The notes under the pieces are model-generated. The model did no database searches and had not been told where the DNA came from. It saw nothing but the letters and a program-made list of their open reading frames with translations. A program made the translations under genes and the position numbers. DNA of 64,000 bases from Lachnospiraceae bacterium (GTDB lineage Bacteria > Bacillota > Clostridia > Lachnospirales > Lachnospiraceae): assembly GCA_017521985.1 (NCBI GenBank), contig JAFXAZ010000002.1, positions 1 to 64,000 on the forward strand, read 5' to 3'. Each line of letters starts with the position of its first letter. Position 1 is the stretch's first letter. Shown piece after piece: positions 1-8,486 of the stretch.

Positions 1-519
1 CACATCAGTCAGCGCTTCATCAAAGGTTTTTGTTGCTGTTCCTTTTGTTGTAGCCGGGGTAGCCGCCTTACGACCATACAGGGAACGAGTAGCAGAATGT
101 TGGTATCTATCTGCATTCGTCTCGAACTTTTGCACATCTCCTTCAAAGTTGTCCGCAAACACCACGTCTTCCTTGTCATAATAGGTGACATCGGCGGTAA
201 CCGTAACGGTTTCATTACCTGTTAACGTAACGCCTTCTTTGATACTTAGATTGCCGTACTTATCTACTTCAACCTTATCATTATTCACGGAATAGGTGAC
301 ACCAGCGATGGCATAATCCTCCGCGCCTTCCAAATAGACACGTTCGCTCTCACCGGGTACCAGCGTGCCGGTATCATCTTCGCAGTATACCAGCTTAAAT
401 CCCGGTGCTCCCTCTTCTGCGTGAACTCGGCTTATGTTGTCGAACGATACAGAAGTGAAACTCAACACCGCAGCCAGTGTACAACACATTAGTCTTTTAC
501 ATAATGTTTTCTTTTTCAT
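1..519 (-). CDS. Secreted protein, N-terminal part (cut by window edge)
   Basis: The frame starts at ATG 519, behind an AAGGAG ribosome binding site, and stays open for 173 codons to the left edge. Residues 1-35 form a signal peptide: basic start (MKKKTLCKR), hydrophobic core, and a likely cleavage after VHA. After it comes a beta-rich stretch, then residues reading DNFEGD...F and SATRSLYGRKA. That pattern is like the opening of a carbohydrate-binding jelly-roll domain, where an 'FE(S/G)' edge strand precedes 'S..SL'. The rest lies outside the window, so the catalytic or binding role is unknown. It is the last visible gene of the minus-strand locus that begins with an AraC sensor and a sugar transporter, directly behind a foldase-like lipoprotein that may help fold it. 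Secretion is well supported; function is inference. Confidence 0.75.
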   Translation of the reverse strand, partial: MKKKTLCKRLMCCTLAAVLSFTSVSFDNISRVHAEEGAPGFKLVYCEDDTGTLVPGESERVYLEGAEDYAIAGVTYSVNNDKVEVDKYGNLSIKEGVTLTGNETVTVTADVTYYDKEDVVFADNFEGDVQKFETNADRYQHSATRSLYGRKAATPATTKGTATKTFDEALTDV

Positions 520-587
520 TTTGACTCCTTTCACTTTTTTACTTCATTTTTGGCTTTTGCAAAACCTCTATTTAAAAACCACATTGT

Positions 588-1577
588 TCAGGGCATACTC
601 AACGTGGCATACCGTGCCTCATCGACTGCAATCTCAGCACTTTCGCTTCTTTCCTTAATCAGACGGCTCACCTCACTCCGCGCCCAAAATACACGGCAGG
701 AATCCTTTGCTTCCTCAAAGGACATCTCGCCACGTTCCTCCACAGAGTTCAAGGTAATATCCGCCAGACCGTTATAATAGTAATATTCCGAAATGATGTC
801 CCCCTGCTCCATATTAGGAAAATAATAGCTAGCCAATTCCTCTGCAGTGTAATCTTCCTTGCCAATCTTATTGGTGTCGAGGCTTACCTCTTCCGTCTTG
901 CCATCCTCATAAACCACAGTATAATGATAGACAGCGCCCAGCGTCAGTTTGTCCAGGTTCTCATCATACACTACTCGAAGTTGCTCTTCCGTTGGATTGG
1001 AATTCTCCTCATAGTAATATTCCAATTCTGACTGAATGTTCTCATTCAGATATTGATAATAGGTATAAGGTGTATATTCGGATATGCCGTAATACACCTC
1101 TCCCTGCTCCTTTTTTTCGGAGCGTTCTATATTTTCCTCTTCCATATTCTCCATCATGCTGTTGTAGTTGGTATATTCCAATATCCCCCACTCTGATGCC
1201 AGAATGAATTCTACCTTCGCCCGTATTACCGCATCCAACGCTCTTTCTTTGGCATATTCCAAAGGCGTCCTTCCATCCACCTCCGTGTCCCAGAAACATT
1301 TATCCGGCTGAAGTTGATAGTTAACCCAGTAATAATTTGCAGTGGCAGCTTTCATGTCACGCAGGAACAGTAGGAATTCCTCTTCCGTTACACCATAACC
1401 ATCCACAGTCAGAAGATATGTGCCATCCTCCACGGAATCGTTTCCCTTGCTTCGTTCATCTGTTACAATACCGCTCTTCCCTTCTCCGCTACACCCCAAC
1501 ATCAGGCATCCCAGAAGCACTACAAGCAGCATAAGCAGACTCCCACTCAAGCCATTCCTTCTGCATTTGTGTATCAT
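588..1577 (-). CDS. SurA/PrsA-like foldase lipoprotein
   Basis: 329-residue predicted lipoprotein. A basic N-terminus and hydrophobic segment lead into the lipobox LMLGC (Cys29). The rest is highly charged, rich in Glu and Tyr, and helical. It contains an EEEFLLFLRDMKAAT-like helix and a long 'EEQLRVVYDENLDKL' segment, typical of the SurA/trigger-factor N-terminal chaperone fold of peptidyl-prolyl isomerase lipoproteins. No clear parvulin catalytic domain is visible, so it may be a chaperone only. The start at 1577 has an AAGGAG site close upstream. It lies between the heparinase-like lyase gene and the large secreted protein gene, which suggests a dedicated folding factor for exported proteins of this locus. 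Confidence in lipoprotein is high and in foldase moderate. Confidence 0.65.
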   Translation of the reverse strand: MIHKCRRNGLSGSLLMLLVVLLGCLMLGCSGEGKSGIVTDERSKGNDSVEDGTYLLTVDGYGVTEEEFLLFLRDMKAATANYYWVNYQLQPDKCFWDTEVDGRTPLEYAKERALDAVIRAKVEFILASEWGILEYTNYNSMMENMEEENIERSEKKEQGEVYYGISEYTPYTYYQYLNENIQSELEYYYEENSNPTEEQLRVVYDENLDKLTLGAVYHYTVVYEDGKTEEVSLDTNKIGKEDYTAEELASYYFPNMEQGDIISEYYYYNGLADITLNSVEERGEMSFEEAKDSCRVFWARSEVSRLIKERSESAEIAVDEARYATLSMP

Positions 1578-1600
1578 ATATCATCTCCTTCGGCTTCTTT

Positions 1601-3415
1601 TTAAGCTGATATCATCTTAAACTCTGTATGGATATCTGTAATGCTTCCTTTTGTCTCGAACATCACTCTGTACAGTACATCTGTATGCCAATCCTGTTTC
1701 AGCTTATCTTCCAGCATAACTTCATCCATTCGCAACAGGAGTTCATCATCATAAAGCATAGCTACACCATTACCCAATTCAATCCTGCCTTTTTCCTTCT
1801 CTACCGGTTTATTAAGCAGATAGAACTGAAATACAATCTCTTCAGCATTTTTCAGGCTTATATCCTCCCACAGGGTAATGCCACTTTCCTGCAAGCTAAG
1901 CGTGCGCACATATTTCTTTATCTTATCTCGGTTTTCGTAAGCACCTGCAAGTCCGGCCCTTACCGTCATGCTCTCCTCATCTGCCTCAAAGAAATCCGCC
2001 TTATACTCTTTACCCTCATGCTGCCCCTTGCTTCCAATAAGCGGCAAATTATGGTCCTTCGTCCTTATCGGAAACAGAGTATACCGCATCTCATTAAAAG
2101 TAAATTTTGTATACTCTCCGATACCGATATCAATCAAAACCGGTTTTCCATTACAATAGACACCAATACTTCCTATGTCGTTATGATTATGACTTTCATC
2201 ATTATGTCCGCCCTTCATCCATGCATAAAATCCTTTTTCACCGGTTGTATCTTCCCGCAGAACACACAATTGCATATCAGGAAACAAATTGAATGCTTGT
2301 GGCGTATATCTTTTATTGGATGCTTCTACATCCACCAGAGATTTAAAGAATCTAAACAAATGAAATTTGGAGAAAATGTCAATAGTAGTTTCTTCTACAA
2401 ACATCTGGCCGAAGCTTTCCAATACATCACTTCTGAACCTTCGCCCCATGCGTCGACAAAGAATACCATCCAGCATCAATTCTGCATGAGCGTCTGCATA
2501 TGTAATGAAATATTTGTCGTGAATATGTACTTTGCATATATATTCCATAATCTTTTTTAAATCTTTATTATGGAACAACTCAGCTTCTCCGCCAGTCATA
2601 TCATCCAGTATCTCTATACAGTCAAATAATGCTCCGCCACTTGCCTCCCAATATCCCGGTCCTTCATCGCAACCACCGTCCGATGGCTTACCTGCCACAT
2701 AATTGTCTAAAACTATGCAGCAACGCTCAACAATCTGTTTTTTACGTTTAAAATCCGCTTCTGTCAGTGCCGTACATGCAAGAATATTGGATACAATCCA
2801 TGGATTCCAATTGTTAGGAACTCTGTCGCCAAAGCCCATCCACCATACTTTATGATTTAGAAACGGTTGAATAAGCTGCCTATTTATCTCATATAAAATA
2901 CGTTCCAAAATTACAGAACCACCCGCAGCTTCTATAGCATCCCTCAGATAATAATACGCATGTGCCAGATAGGAACTTGTTTCCGCTGCAAATAAATCCA
3001 CATAAACAATTTCCTTACCGCAGCATATAGGCATATTACTTTCACTGTTATGTGCCGGAACAACCCAGGAAGTCTCCTCCATCACAAGCCAGAGCAAATC
3101 CATAAGCTTACTGATAAATCTTCCTTTTTTTTCTATGCATTCTGCAGCTAAAAGTATCTTTATTGCCACTCTTCTCCTATGGTATACATCCTGATATTCG
3201 CGTCTGTTACCATCTTTTGAAAATCTCATATACATGCTGGCCGTAAGCACAGGGAAGCTCTCATCCAGCACCTTTTCCGCCTCTGCGATAATTCGCCTGC
3301 CCTCTTTGCGTTCAACTGTGGGAAATCTTCTGTCCTGAACATCACGGAAGAGAACAAAGTGTTCTTCCGTTACCAGCTTCTCCTGCAGTTGAAGCTTTTC
3401 AAATAACTTTTCCAT
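1601..3415 (-). CDS. Heparinase II/III-like polysaccharide lyase
   Basis: 604 residues, no signal peptide, so probably cytoplasmic and acting on imported oligosaccharides. An N-terminal alpha/alpha toroid (about 20-360) carries NNWNPW (201-206) and DEGPGYW (250-256), the active-site region of this lyase superfamily. The C-terminal beta-sandwich carries the hallmark GGHNDESHNHNDIGS (402-416) followed by PVLIDIGIG. Such enzymes cleave uronic-acid polymers by beta-elimination and leave a 4,5-unsaturated uronosyl end. The next gene upstream in the operon, a GH88 hydrolase, removes exactly that end. Family members act on heparin/heparan, alginate or other acidic glycans; the substrate cannot be told from sequence. 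The start at 3415 has an AGGGAG site. Confidence 0.85.
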   Translation of the reverse strand: MEKLFEKLQLQEKLVTEEHFVLFRDVQDRRFPTVERKEGRRIIAEAEKVLDESFPVLTASMYMRFSKDGNRREYQDVYHRRRVAIKILLAAECIEKKGRFISKLMDLLWLVMEETSWVVPAHNSESNMPICCGKEIVYVDLFAAETSSYLAHAYYYLRDAIEAAGGSVILERILYEINRQLIQPFLNHKVWWMGFGDRVPNNWNPWIVSNILACTALTEADFKRKKQIVERCCIVLDNYVAGKPSDGGCDEGPGYWEASGGALFDCIEILDDMTGGEAELFHNKDLKKIMEYICKVHIHDKYFITYADAHAELMLDGILCRRMGRRFRSDVLESFGQMFVEETTIDIFSKFHLFRFFKSLVDVEASNKRYTPQAFNLFPDMQLCVLREDTTGEKGFYAWMKGGHNDESHNHNDIGSIGVYCNGKPVLIDIGIGEYTKFTFNEMRYTLFPIRTKDHNLPLIGSKGQHEGKEYKADFFEADEESMTVRAGLAGAYENRDKIKKYVRTLSLQESGITLWEDISLKNAEEIVFQFYLLNKPVEKEKGRIELGNGVAMLYDDELLLRMDEVMLEDKLKQDWHTDVLYRVMFETKGSITDIHTEFKMISA

Positions 3416-3449
3416 GATCTTTACTCCCTTTCATCAGCACTGCCTGACA

Positions 3450-4556
3450 TTACCAATAAAGCTTCCACTCAACATTTTCTAATCGATGCAAAGCTTCCAC
3501 AAAAAAGTAGTCACCCCAAATATTACACTCCGGATTATGTCCCTCAGGGCGGGAATACATTCCCTCTGTCAAAATTCCGTTTGACTCTTCCCCTGTCAAA
3601 TAGCCATGATATAACGCATTCAACATATCCATCGCTTTTTGTTTATAGTGCTCATTTTGTATATATTTCTGCATCTCCAAAATACCACAGACTGCAATGG
3701 CTGCTGCTGAAGTATCACGAGGTTCGTCACCTTCTGTAAAAATCATATCCCAATAAGGCACATTGTCTACCGGGAGATTGGACAAAAAGCGCTCTGTTAT
3801 TCCATTAAAAATAGGAATCAGGGTCTCATCCTTTGTATAAGCATAAGCCAACGCCAATCCGTAAACTCCCCATGCTTGTCCTCTTGCCCAACAAGAATCA
3901 TCACTATACCCCTGATGGGTAACCCCCTTTAATTTTTCACCCGTTAAATAGTCAAAATAAAAAGTATGATAGGTTGTAAAATCCTCACGTATGGAAACAT
4001 CTAAAGTAGTTTTTAAATGCTTGCAAGCAATGTCCCGATACTTTTCACACCCAGTCTCTTCACTTGCCCAGAACAAAAGTGGTATATTCAAGAGACAATC
4101 GATAATAAGCCTGTGATTTTCCTTTCCACCAATATCTCCCCATGCCTGAATAAATTCTCCCTTAGCATGATAACGTTCTATCAACACTTCCGCTGCTCCA
4201 ATAGCGATATCTCTGGCCTTTATATCGCCGGTAATCTTGTATGCAGCTACACAGGATAAACTATACAGAAATCCCAGGTCATGATGATTAAGCCCCTGTC
4301 TTTTCTCTAATCTGTCACCAAACAACTCTACATGATGCATTGCTGTATCCTTAAGCTCCTCATATCCGGTCATCTCATATGCATGCCACAGCATGCCGGT
4401 CCAAAAGCCTTCTGTCCAGGAAAGCTCGGTAACGGGAAGATATGTATAGTTCTCACTTTGTGCAGACGGAAAAGTTTCCCTAAATGTTTTAATATTGTTT
4501 CTGATTTTTCCCAACGAAAAATCCACTGCCTTTTTTCTTTCTTCTAAATTAAACAT
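3450..4556 (-). CDS. GH88 unsaturated glucuronyl hydrolase
   Basis: 368 residues, the usual GH88 length, no signal peptide. GH88 enzymes hydrolyse the 4,5-unsaturated uronic acid left by polysaccharide lyases, by vinyl-ether hydration. Both family aspartates are visible: Asp93 in HHDLGF and Asp153 in LIIDCLLN, corresponding to Asp88 and Asp149 of the Bacillus GL1 enzyme. Also present are SDDSCWARGQAWG (about 219-231) and a C-terminal NIWGDYFFVEAL, both typical of the (alpha/alpha)6 barrel. The gene lies between the transporter permeases and the heparinase-like lyase, so the product probably takes lyase products after import. GH105 is the close alternative, but the motifs and length favour GH88. 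Confidence 0.9.
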   Translation of the reverse strand: MFNLEERKKAVDFSLGKIRNNIKTFRETFPSAQSENYTYLPVTELSWTEGFWTGMLWHAYEMTGYEELKDTAMHHVELFGDRLEKRQGLNHHDLGFLYSLSCVAAYKITGDIKARDIAIGAAEVLIERYHAKGEFIQAWGDIGGKENHRLIIDCLLNIPLLFWASEETGCEKYRDIACKHLKTTLDVSIREDFTTYHTFYFDYLTGEKLKGVTHQGYSDDSCWARGQAWGVYGLALAYAYTKDETLIPIFNGITERFLSNLPVDNVPYWDMIFTEGDEPRDTSAAAIAVCGILEMQKYIQNEHYKQKAMDMLNALYHGYLTGEESNGILTEGMYSRPEGHNPECNIWGDYFFVEALHRLENVEWKLYW

Positions 4557-4621
4557 TCTTTTTACCTCTTAGTCTGGTCTTCAAGGAAAAATCCACTTTC
4601 ATTATCTCAGCCATGACGCGC

Positions 4622-5503
4622 TCATCCTTTAACCGCACCAATCATAACTCCCTTTGTAAAATGCTTCTGAATAAAAGGATAGATTATCATTATAGGCATA
4701 CTAGCAATTACAACCATCGCATATTTCAAAAGCTCCACAAATTTTGTAATTTCCCAAATATCGACTCCTGCTGCCATGTTCTCCACCTGAGACAGGAGTA
4801 GAATATTGCGCAATACAAGCTGCAAAGGATACTTTGCGCTATCCTGCAGATATATAGAGGCACTGAACCAGGAGTTCCAGTGGGCAACACCATAATATAA
4901 CACCAAAACTGCCAGTGTAGCTTTACTTAAAGGTATCATAATCTTCCAAAGCACATCCCAATAAGTAGCACCATCCAGCTGTGCAGATTCCGTCAAGCTG
5001 TCCGGAATACCTTCGAAAGCAGTCTTCATAATAATCAAATTAGTTGTAGTGATGGCCCCCGGCAAAATTAAAGACCAAATACTATTCATTAACCCCAGCT
5101 CTTTCACATTTAAATAAGACGGTACCATTCCTCCGTTAAAATACATGGTGAAAACAACCATCATTGCAATAACATTCTTCCACTTAGGGCCTTTAATTGT
5201 CAAAAAAAACGCACCCAGCGTAGTCATAATCATATTAATCAATACACCTGTCACCAGAATAAACAAAGTATTCTTAAAACCAGCTATGACACCTTGATTT
5301 TGAAATACCATCTTATAACCTTGGAAAGTTATATCTCCAACTGGATGCCAGAGTAGACCATAATTTTGGGAAAGTGCGACCGGATCACTAATAGAAGCAA
5401 CCACAATATAATATATAGGATAAAAAGTCACAAAGGTCACACCTAACATAAACAAAATATTTAAGCAGCTAAATACATGATATCCTGTTATTTTTTTTCT
5501 CAT
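4622..5503 (-). CDS. Sugar ABC transporter permease, YtcP/LplC type
   Basis: 293-residue integral membrane protein with about six hydrophobic helices; the first is 'LNILFMLGVTFVTFYPIYYIVVASI'. The permease EAA-type loop reads ESAQLDGATYWDVLWKIMIPLSK. The C-terminus, IQKHFTKGVMIGAVKG, is the standard ending of CUT1 permeases of the YtcP/LplC group. It lies 19 bp after the partner permease gene and with it forms the channel. No ATPase is encoded in the locus; as usual for this group, a shared MsmX-type ATPase elsewhere in the genome probably powers it. Substrate is inferred from the neighbours: uronic-acid-containing oligosaccharides. Confidence 0.92.
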   Translation of the reverse strand: MRKKITGYHVFSCLNILFMLGVTFVTFYPIYYIVVASISDPVALSQNYGLLWHPVGDITFQGYKMVFQNQGVIAGFKNTLFILVTGVLINMIMTTLGAFFLTIKGPKWKNVIAMMVVFTMYFNGGMVPSYLNVKELGLMNSIWSLILPGAITTTNLIIMKTAFEGIPDSLTESAQLDGATYWDVLWKIMIPLSKATLAVLVLYYGVAHWNSWFSASIYLQDSAKYPLQLVLRNILLLSQVENMAAGVDIWEITKFVELLKYAMVVIASMPIMIIYPFIQKHFTKGVMIGAVKG

Positions 5504-5522
5504 GCGATCTCCTCATTTCCGG

Positions 5523-6464
5523 CTACCATAGACTAATTTCGGTAACCTTCTTACTAATTTTATTAAAAGCCATCACCAGTATAAAACTGATCGCTGAATT
5601 AAATAAGTTCACAGCTGTACTAAAGCTATATTGAAAATTCTCCAAACCTTTTCTGTATACATAAGTCGAAATTACATCCGCCGTCTCATAAATACTTTCA
5701 TTGTATAAAAGAATAATTTTCTCATATCCTACATTCAACAAACCGCCAATATTTAAAAGAAGCATAATAACAATAGTTCCCATAATTCCCGGAATGGTCA
5801 CATGAACTGTTTGTCTGAATCGTCCAGCACCATCCATTTTAGCAGCTTCATACAATGACGGATCAACACCTGATAAAGCTGCCAGATAAATAATTGAGTT
5901 CCACCCTAAGTTCTGCCAAATACCTGATATAACATATATAGGCACAAAATACTCTGAATGATTTAAAAGAGAACCTTTTTCTTCTGTAAACATTGACACA
6001 ACAGAGGTAATGATACCTTTTTCTGAAACAAACATAACAACCATACTACAGACAATTACTGTAGAAATAAAATGAGGCATATAAGTTATTGTCTGTACCA
6101 CTCGTTTGAACTTTTCTGCTTTTATTTCATTAAGTAATAATGCAAAAATGATTGGCGCAGGAAAGCCAAATATCAAACTGGTAATACTAATCGTTAATGT
6201 ATTTTTTACAGTCCTTCCAAAGTAAAAAGACTGTATATAATCAATAAAATGCTCAAAACCAAAGTTATCGGCCCATGGGCTTCCCCAAATACCTAATCCC
6301 GGCTTGAAATCTTTAAATGCAATAATCAATCCGTACATAGGCTTATATGCAAATATGACATAATATAGCACTACGGGAAGAACCAGCAAATAGGCACCAT
6401 AATACTTCTTCATGTCTTTTACTGTACTGCTCATAAAGTTTTGTAGCTTATTACAATTCTTCAT
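5523..6464 (-). CDS. Sugar ABC transporter permease, LplB type
   Basis: 313 residues from the chosen ATG at 6464, which has GGAAAGG nine bases upstream. The open frame extends to 6626, but that 5' extension runs through an intercistronic hairpin and has no ribosome binding site. Membrane helices begin with YGAYLLVLPVVLYYVIFAY; the EAA-type loop reads YEAAKMDGAGRFRQTVHVTIPG. This is the LplB/YtcQ-partner family of CUT1 permeases. It is co-transcribed with the binding lipoprotein upstream and the second permease downstream. The C-terminus (FNKISKKVTEISLW) matches family endings. Confidence 0.92.
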   Translation of the reverse strand: MKNCNKLQNFMSSTVKDMKKYYGAYLLVLPVVLYYVIFAYKPMYGLIIAFKDFKPGLGIWGSPWADNFGFEHFIDYIQSFYFGRTVKNTLTISITSLIFGFPAPIIFALLLNEIKAEKFKRVVQTITYMPHFISTVIVCSMVVMFVSEKGIITSVVSMFTEEKGSLLNHSEYFVPIYVISGIWQNLGWNSIIYLAALSGVDPSLYEAAKMDGAGRFRQTVHVTIPGIMGTIVIMLLLNIGGLLNVGYEKIILLYNESIYETADVISTYVYRKGLENFQYSFSTAVNLFNSAISFILVMAFNKISKKVTEISLW

Positions 6465-6523
6465 AATTAATCGCCTTTCCTTTATCAAGTTTTGGTTTCG
6501 TGGGTACTCAATCAGCCATAGCC

Positions 6524-6576
6524 CATAAATCAAGAATTGGAATTGGAAAATCTCCAATTCCAATCCATGATTTATG
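6524..6576 (-). other. Intercistronic hairpin between binding-protein and permease genes
   Basis: A 12-bp perfect stem (6536-6547 with 6553-6564, ATTGGAATTGGA) has a 5-base loop. After three unpaired bases on each side it continues as a 9-bp stem (6524-6532 with 6568-6576). No T-run follows on the minus strand, so it is unlikely to be a strong terminator. Hairpins here commonly protect the 3' end of the solute-binding-protein mRNA and raise its level over the permeases; that role is inference. Confidence 0.7.
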
Positions 6577-6645
6577 ATATTAAGGCAATAAATCGTTTTA
6601 ACCTTACAGGTTTCTTCGCACTCCACGCTCCCGTGCTATAGATTC

Positions 6646-8328
6646 TTAGTATTGATAATATTTATCTAATGCCTTTTGATACAATTCGATAACTGTCTCA
6701 ATACCCATATCTTTTAAGACTTTCTGATACTCTGCGAAATTATCAAGAGATTCCGTTCCTAAAATAAATTTGGTAACTGTCTCATCTCTGTATGTATTGA
6801 TATCACCCATTAAATCAGCAATCTCTGCATTATCTTCCTCACTTATGAAAGCGGTAAGTTTAGGAAGATAGTAATCTTCTGCAGTCATAATCTTATATTG
6901 ATCACGTGCATCGTACATACGCTGAACATCTTCGGTCATTAACTCTGGATAATCAGCCAAAGGAGACATATAAGGAGCAGAGTTACTTGCAGCCAGCTTA
7001 TAATAAGAATTTACTTCTGCTTGCGTCCAGTCAGGATGTAATTTTGTTTCCTCTTCCAAGTGGGTTTCAACTAATCCATTTTCATCAATCCTATAGGTTA
7101 TACCTTCTACTCCATATGCAAACAAGAGAGCATTTTCAGCATTATAACCCCAATCTAAAAACCTTACTGCTGCTTCGATATTTTCACAACTTGTTGTAAT
7201 ATATCCACCATAAGTTCTAGAATTTACATATTGACCACTCATTGCAATCTGTCCATCGGCAGTCTGTAAAGGTGCAACACCTATAATCTCATAACCCTCA
7301 ATATTTGCTTCTTCTGCAGCATTTGGCCATATGTAAGCACGACTTGCATAATGAACAGCCATGGCAGATACTCCATTTACCATATCTGAGGTTACAGCAT
7401 TGCCATCGAGGGATGCATAATTTGGATTCAACAGTTCTTCATCCACCAGCTTATTCAGAAACGCCAGTGCATCTTTCATTTCATTCTCGTAGAATCCGTA
7501 ATGTACTTTACCATCTTTTACATAAAAGTCACCTTTTACCAGATTGAAAGGAGATGTAAACCCTCCCTCTTTCAAAAGATCGTTAATAACAAAGGCTGAC
7601 TGAGTGGTTAACGGATACTGAACATTTAACTGTTCCTTGAATGCCTTTAGAACATTATATAAATCATCTGCACTCTTAGGCACGTCCATACCCACCTTAT
7701 CCAATAAATCTTTTCTGAGCAACATACCACGTGTGCACATAAGATTCTTGTTTTCTGTACTTGACATAGATAAGAAACCAGCTATCTCTCCATTTCCTGT
7801 CAAAGAGTCCTTATAAGCAGTCGGATCAGAGTCCATAAATGCCTGTAAGTTTGGAGCATACTGCATATAATCTGTAATAGGCTGGACAATGCCATCTTCT
7901 ACTGCCGCGGTTAAGCCTCCAGGATAGGCAGTTTCCAAATGTCCGCAAATGATATCCGGTAATTCACCGCTGGTTATTAATAAGTTAAGAGCGGTTGTGT
8001 CCGCATATGTTACCACTTCAAGATTAATACCTGTCTTTTCCTGCCACAACTTACCACCTGCAGTTTCGCTGATATCTTTTGCTCGTGCTTGAAGTGAAGG
8101 ATCCACAGGAATAGCAATTGTTAAGGTTACATCGCCCTCGATAGGGTAACCTAATTTAATCTCTTCTACTTCTGAGGATGCTGTTGATGTGGATGCTGTT
8201 GAAGCACTTGTCTCTTCATTAACATTAGAGGTATTTGCCTCTTCACCCTGAGTTTGATTACCGCATCCGCTCAAACAACTAACTACCATAACAGTTGCCA
8301 ACATGCAACTAATTAGTTTCTTCTTCAT
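6646..8328 (-). CDS. Extracellular solute-binding lipoprotein, LplA/CUT1 type
   Basis: 560 residues. The signal sequence ends in lipobox LSGC (Cys22), followed by a Ser/Thr/Glu-rich linker (24-55) and a family 1 sugar-binding fold. Features such as KLWQEKTGINLEVV, TSGELPDIICG and DWGYNAENALLFAYGVEG are typical of the long LplA-type binding proteins that pair with LplB/YtcP permeases. It is anchored outside the membrane and delivers oligosaccharides to the two permeases that follow. It is the first gene of the transporter operon, under the membrane AraC regulator encoded just upstream. A dyad lies in its leader (8351-8376). The start has an AAAGGAG site. Confidence 0.93.
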   Translation of the reverse strand: MKKKLISCMLATVMVVSCLSGCGNQTQGEEANTSNVNEETSASTASTSTASSEVEEIKLGYPIEGDVTLTIAIPVDPSLQARAKDISETAGGKLWQEKTGINLEVVTYADTTALNLLITSGELPDIICGHLETAYPGGLTAAVEDGIVQPITDYMQYAPNLQAFMDSDPTAYKDSLTGNGEIAGFLSMSSTENKNLMCTRGMLLRKDLLDKVGMDVPKSADDLYNVLKAFKEQLNVQYPLTTQSAFVINDLLKEGGFTSPFNLVKGDFYVKDGKVHYGFYENEMKDALAFLNKLVDEELLNPNYASLDGNAVTSDMVNGVSAMAVHYASRAYIWPNAAEEANIEGYEIIGVAPLQTADGQIAMSGQYVNSRTYGGYITTSCENIEAAVRFLDWGYNAENALLFAYGVEGITYRIDENGLVETHLEEETKLHPDWTQAEVNSYYKLAASNSAPYMSPLADYPELMTEDVQRMYDARDQYKIMTAEDYYLPKLTAFISEEDNAEIADLMGDINTYRDETVTKFILGTESLDNFAEYQKVLKDMGIETVIELYQKALDKYYQY

Positions 8329-8350
8329 CGTTAATCTCCTTTAAACTAAA

Positions 8351-8376
8351 TATACGTTCAGTGCACTGTGTGTATA
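8351..8376. promoter_or_regulatory. Dyad-symmetric candidate operator upstream of the transporter operon
   Basis: TATAC-3 bases-CAGTGCACTG-3 bases-GTATA: a perfect 10-bp core palindrome (8359-8368) with matching outer half-sites, 23-48 bp before the binding-protein start. Its position suits a regulator site overlapping the transcription start. AraC proteins usually prefer direct repeats, so the binder is uncertain. Confidence 0.45.
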
Positions 8377-8411
8377 TCGTACTGTTTATTTCCACATTTG
8401 TAAACAAACAA

Positions 8412-8486
8412 AACAGGAATGGGCACCCAACAAAAAGTGACAATCGCTATCTTGCTACCAAATGCTCCCCCATTCCTGTTTTTTAT
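8412..8486. terminator. Bidirectional-looking terminator after the AraC sensor gene
   Basis: A 12-bp perfect stem AACAGGAATGGG (8412-8423) pairs with 8469-8480 across a long loop. T-rich tracts flank both sides: TTTTTT after 8480 on the plus strand, and TTTTGTTTGTTT on the minus strand. It lies immediately after the stop of the regulator at 8486 and before the transporter promoter, so it probably insulates the two. Confidence 0.7.

Noticed and set aside
1628-2560. 310-codon open frame on the plus strand
   Set aside because: Antisense to the well-supported heparinase-like gene; no domain and no ribosome binding site.
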